Shown here in pieces: positions 59,641 to 64,000 of a stretch of DNA of 64,000 nt. The notes under the pieces are model-generated. The model was not told the DNA's origin. It was given only the letters and a program-made list of their open reading frames with translations, and did not search any database. This DNA is from CAYNVQ01 sp964400735 (lineage in GTDB: Bacteria > Acidobacteriota > Aminicenantia > Aminicenantales > Aminicenantaceae), in NCBI GenBank assembly GCA_964400735.1, contig CAYNVQ010000003.1:186001-250000 (forward strand), read 5' to 3'. Made by a program: the position numbers and the translations under genes. Every line of letters begins with the position of its first letter. Positions within the stretch are counted from its first letter, which is position 1.

Positions 59641-59822
59641 TTTTTACCCTGCGGGCGAGTCAACCCTCCAGGCGAGAGTCGCGAAGCAATCCCCGAGTCC
59701 GAACGAAGATAAAGGATCAGGTTGACTGCTTCGTCGTTTCACCACTCGCCACAAGCTTCATGGACCGCTTCCTTGCGGCAACCTGAATTTTGGCTTGGGT
59801 GGGTATCAGCAGACCAGGGTAA
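59641..59822 (+). repeat. Dispersed intergenic repeat, copy B
   Basis: It starts TTTTTACCCTGCGGGCGAGT and contains CTTCGTCGTTTCACCACTCG and TTCATGGACCGCTTCCTTGC, matching copies A and C in order. It fills most of the gap between the aminotransferase gene and ppdK and may carry the ppdK upstream region. Confidence 0.65.
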
Positions 59823-59850
59823 TTGAAATTCTGAGATAAGGAGTCGAGCT

Positions 59851-62565
59851 GTGGAAAACAAACATGTATTCTTTTTCAGTAAAGGGGATGCGGAAGGAAA
59901 CAAGGATATGAAGGATATCCTGGGAGGAAAAGGAGCTAACCTAGCCGAAATGGCCGGCATAGGACTTCCGGTTCCTCCTGGATTTACCGTTTCTACCGAA
60001 GTCTGCAACCTTTTCACCCGGGAGGGAAACAGAATTCCTCAAGCTGTGGAAAAAGATATCTTGGAAAATCTCAAAAGATTGGAGGAGGTTTCCGGGCAGA
60101 AGTTCGGTGACAAGGATAATCCTTTACTGGTATCTGTGCGTTCTGGGGCCAAATTTTCCATGCCCGGGATGATGGACACGGTTTTAAACCTCGGATTGAA
60201 CGACCAGACACTCGAGGGCTTGGCCCAAAAGACCGTGAACAATCGGTTTGCTCTGGACTGTTACCGGCGTTTGATCCATATGTTCGGAGATGTCGTTTTA
60301 GGAATTTCCAAAAAGAAGTTCGAAGAGATATTGAGGAAGAAAAAGGAAGATAATGAAATCGTCTATGACCATGAGCTGACCGAGCAACATCTCGAAGAGC
60401 TCATAGGAGAATATAGAGACCTGGTAAAGAAGGAAACCGAAGAGGATTTTCCTCAGGATGTCAAAAAACAATTGTTCATGGCGATCTCGGCTGTCTTTCA
60501 ATCCTGGAACAATCCGCGGGCTATTACCTATCGCCGGTTGAATCACATTCCGCATGACCTGGGTACAGCGGTCAATGTCCAGATGATGGTTTTCGGCAAT
60601 ATCGGAGAGGATTCGGCCACCGGAGTTGGCTTTACTAGGAATCCGGCCTCAGGAGAGAAAGAGCTTTACGGAGAATACCTTTTCAATGCCCAGGGGGAGG
60701 ATGTTGTAGCGGGTGTCCGGACTCCATCAGAACTGAAGTCTATGGAGGAAGAGATGCCCGGTGTTTATAAAGAGCTGAAAGAAATCACCGACCGATTGGA
60801 AAAACACTACCGCGATATACAGGATTTCGAGTTCACTATCCAGGAAGGAAAGCTGTATATGCTTCAAACGCGGAACGGGAAGAGGACCGGTCCGGCCGCC
60901 GTCAAGGTAGCCGTCGATATGGTGCAGGAAGGCCTGGTCGATGAGGAACGGGCCCTTATGATGGTCGAACCGGAGGCCCTGAATCAGTTGCTCCATCCTG
61001 TATTCGATCCCCAAAAAAAGGCTTCTCATGACCTTTTGGCCAAAGGGCTGGCTGCCTCTCCTGGTGCTGCTGCCGGAGAGGTGGTTTTTACGGCAGATGA
61101 GGCTGTGGCCAAAAAAAAGGAAGGAAAACGGGTCATCCTGGTTCGGGATGAGACCTCCCCGGATGACATCCACGGCATGAGCGCTTCGCAGGGCATCCTT
61201 ACCGCTACAGGAGGGATGACATCCCATGCTGCCGTGGTGGGACGCCAGATGGGAAAGCCGGCCGTCGTGGGATGCGGGGAAATCGTACTGAATGAAGAAA
61301 ATAAAATTTTTACGGTGAAAAATAAAAAGTTCAAGGAGGGAGACTGGATCTCCATCGAGGGGACCTTAGGCGAAGTCCTGGAGGGGGAGATTCCGACTCG
61401 GCCTTCCGAGATCATGCAGGTCGTTCGAGGGGCGATCAAGCCTGAAGATTCCTCGATGTACCAAAGATTCGTCAAATTTTTATCCTGGGCTGATAAGGTA
61501 AGGAGGCTCGGGGTGAGAGCCAATGCGGATACACCCGAGGATGCCCGAACAGCCGTAGCCTTCGGGGCAGAAGGCATAGGGCTGGCACGCACCGAACATA
61601 TGTTTTTCGACAAAGAAAGATTGCCCTTCATCAAGGAAATGATCCTTTCGGAGACAGAGGAGCAGAGGAGGATGGCTCTGAGCAAGCTCATGCCCTTCCA
61701 GAAAGCCGACTTTTATGGATTGTTCAAAGCCATGGAGGACCGTCCGGTGACCATTCGGACGCTGGATCCGCCTCTTCATGAATTTCTGCCGCGGCGTGAA
61801 GATTTGATGGTGGAGCTGGCCGTTTTAAAAGCAACGGGAAGTGGACAGAAAGAAAAGATCGAGGAGTTGGAAAAACTGCTGGAGCGGGTCAAGGCCCTTT
61901 CTGAATTCAACCCCATGCTGGGTCACCGCGGATGCCGTTTGGGGATGACCTACCCGGAAATCATCGAAATGCAGGCGACCGCAATCTTTGAGGCTGTCTG
62001 CCAGTTGGCCCACGAAGGCGAGGAGGTCTATCCGGAAATCATGATCCCGTTGGTCGGAACGAAAGAAGAGCTGGCCAATCAAAAAAGAATAGTGGTCCAG
62101 GTGGCCGAAGAATCGATGAAGAAGCATGGCGTCAAGATTCCCTATTCTGTGGGAACAATGATCGAAATTCCCAGGGCGGCCATAACGGCCGATAAGATTG
62201 CCGAAGAGGCCGAATTTTTCTCTTTCGGGACCAACGACCTCACCCAGACAACCTACGGTGTCTCCCGTGATGACGGGGCCGAGTTTATGGCGTATTATCA
62301 GGCCCACGGCATTTGGCCGGATAATCCGTTCGAAACCGTGGATGTGCCGGGCGTGGGGGAATTGATGAGATGGGCCGTTGAAAAAGGACGGCGGACCAAG
62401 CCAAACCTCAAAGTGGGAATCTGCGGTGTCCATGGAGGAGACCCCCGCTCTATCTATTTCTGCCACCAGATCGGATTGAATTACGTGAGCTGTTCAGCCT
62501 ACCAGATTCCTATTGCCCGTCTGGCGGCTGCACAGGTTGTGATGAGGGAAAAGCTGGCAACCTAG
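59851..62565 (+). CDS. ppdK: Pyruvate, phosphate dikinase
   Basis: GTG 59851 with AAGGAG 8 bases upstream; 904 residues, full length. It interconverts pyruvate + ATP + Pi and PEP + AMP + PPi; in anaerobes it often serves PPi-dependent glycolysis. The N-terminal ATP-grasp contains ILGGKGANLAEMAGIGLPVP, VSVRSGAKFSMPGMMDTVLN and GVGFTRNPASGEKELYGEYL. The phosphohistidine domain is GGMTSHAAVVGRQMGKPAVV. The C-terminal PEP/pyruvate barrel has GIGLARTEHMFF, MLGHRGCRLGMTYPEI, FSFGTNDLTQTTYG and GICGVHGGDPRSI (catalytic Cys). The usual CGEHGG is CGVHGG here. Confidence 0.97.
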   Translation: MENKHVFFFSKGDAEGNKDMKDILGGKGANLAEMAGIGLPVPPGFTVSTEVCNLFTREGNRIPQAVEKDILENLKRLEEVSGQKFGDKDNPLLVSVRSGAKFSMPGMMDTVLNLGLNDQTLEGLAQKTVNNRFALDCYRRLIHMFGDVVLGISKKKFEEILRKKKEDNEIVYDHELTEQHLEELIGEYRDLVKKETEEDFPQDVKKQLFMAISAVFQSWNNPRAITYRRLNHIPHDLGTAVNVQMMVFGNIGEDSATGVGFTRNPASGEKELYGEYLFNAQGEDVVAGVRTPSELKSMEEEMPGVYKELKEITDRLEKHYRDIQDFEFTIQEGKLYMLQTRNGKRTGPAAVKVAVDMVQEGLVDEERALMMVEPEALNQLLHPVFDPQKKASHDLLAKGLAASPGAAAGEVVFTADEAVAKKKEGKRVILVRDETSPDDIHGMSASQGILTATGGMTSHAAVVGRQMGKPAVVGCGEIVLNEENKIFTVKNKKFKEGDWISIEGTLGEVLEGEIPTRPSEIMQVVRGAIKPEDSSMYQRFVKFLSWADKVRRLGVRANADTPEDARTAVAFGAEGIGLARTEHMFFDKERLPFIKEMILSETEEQRRMALSKLMPFQKADFYGLFKAMEDRPVTIRTLDPPLHEFLPRREDLMVELAVLKATGSGQKEKIEELEKLLERVKALSEFNPMLGHRGCRLGMTYPEIIEMQATAIFEAVCQLAHEGEEVYPEIMIPLVGTKEELANQKRIVVQVAEESMKKHGVKIPYSVGTMIEIPRAAITADKIAEEAEFFSFGTNDLTQTTYGVSRDDGAEFMAYYQAHGIWPDNPFETVDVPGVGELMRWAVEKGRRTKPNLKVGICGVHGGDPRSIYFCHQIGLNYVSCSAYQIPIARLAAAQVVMREKLAT

Positions 62566-62794
62566 GACGAAATCAATTAGCTTGAATAGCTGCATAGAAA
62601 ATGCAGAATGTCATAACGAGCCTTAAGGAAGTAATCCCATTTTCATGTTCATGGAAGCTTGTTCGATCTTGATAAATTCGTAAAATATGCTGCTTTGCGC
62701 CTACCAAACCAGCTAGGCCCAAATCTAGTTCTGAGCAGAGATTGTCCTTGACTTGTGACTTATCCTGGCTAGAGAAGGGGGAGCAAGAAACGGA

Positions 62795-63706
62795 TTAACG
62801 TTTTCCGGCAGCTTTGTGGAGGATGTTTTTCAGGATATATGCCGCCATAGCCGGATTGGCAGCCAGCCGTCTTTTGCAGTAAGCGGTGGCGTATTTCCAT
62901 TTTTCGGCAAAGGGGACATACAACCGCACGAGGATGCCGTTCCGGATGAGCTGGTCCTGAAAGGCTTGTTTGGGGACTCCCATCAGCATTTGGACCTCGT
63001 ATTGGTCTTTTTTCATGTTCAGCCTCTCGATGATTTCCAGGGCTTCATTGATAACGGTTTCATCATGGGTGGCGATTTCCGGATAGTGACCCTCTTTGAA
63101 CAAAATTTCTAGCTGCTCGAGCATCTTTTTTTTCATATCGGATTTGTTCTGCAGGGCGATCTCCTTAGGTTCATTGTAAATTCCAATACAAAGGCGGATT
63201 CTAGATTTCGTTCCTTTGAGAGATTTTATATCCTCATCCGTGCGAAAGAGACGGGATTGGAGCACTGTTCCGAAAGTGGGGTAATCTTTATGTATGGCCC
63301 GGAAGATATCAAGGGTCATATCCGTAAAATTGTGATCTTCCATGTCCAGGGTGACCTTGATGCCGTACTCTGCGGCCTTGGAGACAATTCCTTCGATGAC
63401 GCTCCGGCAATTCTCTGTGCCACGATGGCTGCCCAACTGGGTGGGCTTCAGGGATACCGTGGTGTATTCCTGCTTTCCCAGAGCCTCTATGAGCCTTTCA
63501 TAAACCCCTTTTGAATATTGAACTTCCTCATCGCTGTCCAGTTCCTCCCCCAAGAGGTCAATAGTGGAGCACACCCGCCTTTCTTCCCAGAATCTGAGAG
63601 CGGTTCCAGTGGCCAGTTCGATGCTGTCTCCTGCCACATAGGGACCGGCAAAGACTTTGACCAGGGGAGTGGGGGCGAGGTTGATGATGAAATTTTTTAA
63701 TCCCAT
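62795..63706 (-). CDS. Proline dehydrogenase
   Basis: A 303-residue FAD-dependent TIM-barrel enzyme (the monofunctional PutA/PRODH type) that oxidises proline to pyrroline-5-carboxylate. Motifs: GTALRFWEERRVCSTIDLLG, TTVSLKPTQLGSHRGTENCR, VTLDMEDHNFTDMTLDIFR, VLQSRLFRTDEDIK, EIATHDETVINEALEI and, at the end, MLMGVPKQAF and VRLYVPFAEKWKYATAYCKR, followed by RRLAANP, the FAD/proline-binding C-terminal helix. The pyrroline-5-carboxylate dehydrogenase partner is not in the window. Confidence 0.95.
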   Translation of the reverse strand: MGLKNFIINLAPTPLVKVFAGPYVAGDSIELATGTALRFWEERRVCSTIDLLGEELDSDEEVQYSKGVYERLIEALGKQEYTTVSLKPTQLGSHRGTENCRSVIEGIVSKAAEYGIKVTLDMEDHNFTDMTLDIFRAIHKDYPTFGTVLQSRLFRTDEDIKSLKGTKSRIRLCIGIYNEPKEIALQNKSDMKKKMLEQLEILFKEGHYPEIATHDETVINEALEIIERLNMKKDQYEVQMLMGVPKQAFQDQLIRNGILVRLYVPFAEKWKYATAYCKRRLAANPAMAAYILKNILHKAAGKR

Positions 63707-63771
63707 TGATAGTTCCTTTCAGATTATATGTCCTAGTAAAATATTAAGAATACAAGCTAACCTGTACTTTT

Positions 63772-63985
63772 CATAAAAAATGCCGATACCATTTTCTAAG
63801 AAAGCGATACCAGGGAAATATTCGGCATTTTTTACTCTTCAAGCAAGCCTACCCAACCTGCTCCAATCTCATGACAACGGCTTCGTTGCAGCCCGGTTAA
63901 GTTGGCTCGCGATAATTCACGACAGCTTCTTGGGCCACTTCCTTGCCGTTGCAGCAATCTCGACTCGTGAATAGTCCAGGCTAAA
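63772..63985 (+). repeat. Dispersed intergenic repeat, copy C, with perfect stem at its left end
   Basis: It begins CATAAAAAATGCCGATACC like copy A. AAAAAATGCCGA (63775-63786) pairs perfectly with TCGGCATTTTTT (63822-63833) in a 12-bp stem, terminator-like in both directions. Further blocks are TTTTTTACTCTTCAAGCAAG, GGCCACTTCCTTGCCG and GACTCGTGAATAGTCCAGG. The window ends just after it. An open frame read across it (63780-63974) is not a gene. Confidence 0.65.
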
Positions 63986-64000
63986 TTATTTTTTCGAAAA

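Noticed and set aside
63780..63974. 64-residue open frame at the right edge
   Set aside because: It lies inside repeat copy C; the frame is not kept in copies A and B.
1..64000. CRISPR arrays, prophage or complete insertion sequences
   Set aside because: No regularly spaced direct repeats, cas genes, phage structural genes or transposases were seen; only the MITE-like element and the dispersed repeats are present.

Overview
The window reads as chromosomal DNA of a Gram-negative, diderm, fermentative bacterium of the Acidobacteriota/Candidatus Aminicenantes type. This is an inference from gene content: GWxTD-domain proteins, Acidobacteria-type VWFA proteins, alkaline-phosphatase-superfamily enzymes fused to TPRs, an Oar-like TonB receptor with a carboxypeptidase-regulatory domain, a sortilin/BNR-repeat protein, pyruvate phosphate dikinase and PyrK-type pyrimidine synthesis. 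No rRNA, phage or CRISPR array was seen.

Layout. (1) 1-22.1 kb, all on the + strand: an envelope/secreted-protein block. It holds a GWxTD lipoprotein cut by the window edge, a TonB-dependent receptor closed by a strong terminator, then a tight run of TPR, phosphatase-like/TPR (twice in tandem), GWxTD lipoprotein, GWxTD-TPR, CBM9-like, phosphatase-like/TPR lipoprotein and VWFA genes. A truncated gene remnant coupled to a BNR-repeat protein follows. (2) 22.2-26.5 kb, minus strand: a secreted protein, ddl-ruvX-mltG (peptidoglycan) and an S23-type four-helix protein. (3) 26.9-29.5 kb: a secreted beta-domain protein with a consensus promoter, a PilZ protein, tRNA-Gly and an NTF2-like secreted protein. 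(4) 29.7-41.0 kb: a complete selenocysteine locus (selC tRNA, selB, selD, selA). Between selB and selD lies a thioredoxin-fold/TPR gene whose in-frame UGA falls exactly at the first cysteine position of the redox motif (U-G-G-C), so it is very probably a selenoprotein. A MarR/FmdB divergent pair, a MITE-like element, a release-factor-like protein and an M28 peptidase are interspersed. (5) 41.2-44.8 kb: a PadR-regulated MacB/FtsX-type permease without its ATPase. (6) 45.1-54.3 kb: surface-glycan genes (O-antigen ligase, two glycosyltransferases, RmlD-like and RmlC-like enzymes, an epimerase, a zinc alcohol dehydrogenase and two coiled-coil proteins). (7) 54.5-63.7 kb: housekeeping genes (tRNA-Cys, Yip1-family membrane protein, pyrK-pyrD-pyrF, an aminotransferase, ppdK, proline dehydrogenase).

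The strongest candidates for something new are the UGG-C thioredoxin/TPR selenoprotein with its own sigma70 promoter and hairpin, and the phosphatase-like/TPR + GWxTD block, whose enzymes carry Thr where sulfatases have the formylglycine Cys/Ser. A dispersed intergenic repeat family (four copies) and a 176-bp MITE with 28-bp perfect terminal inverted repeats are also visible. All functional statements rest on reading motifs by eye. No database search was run.
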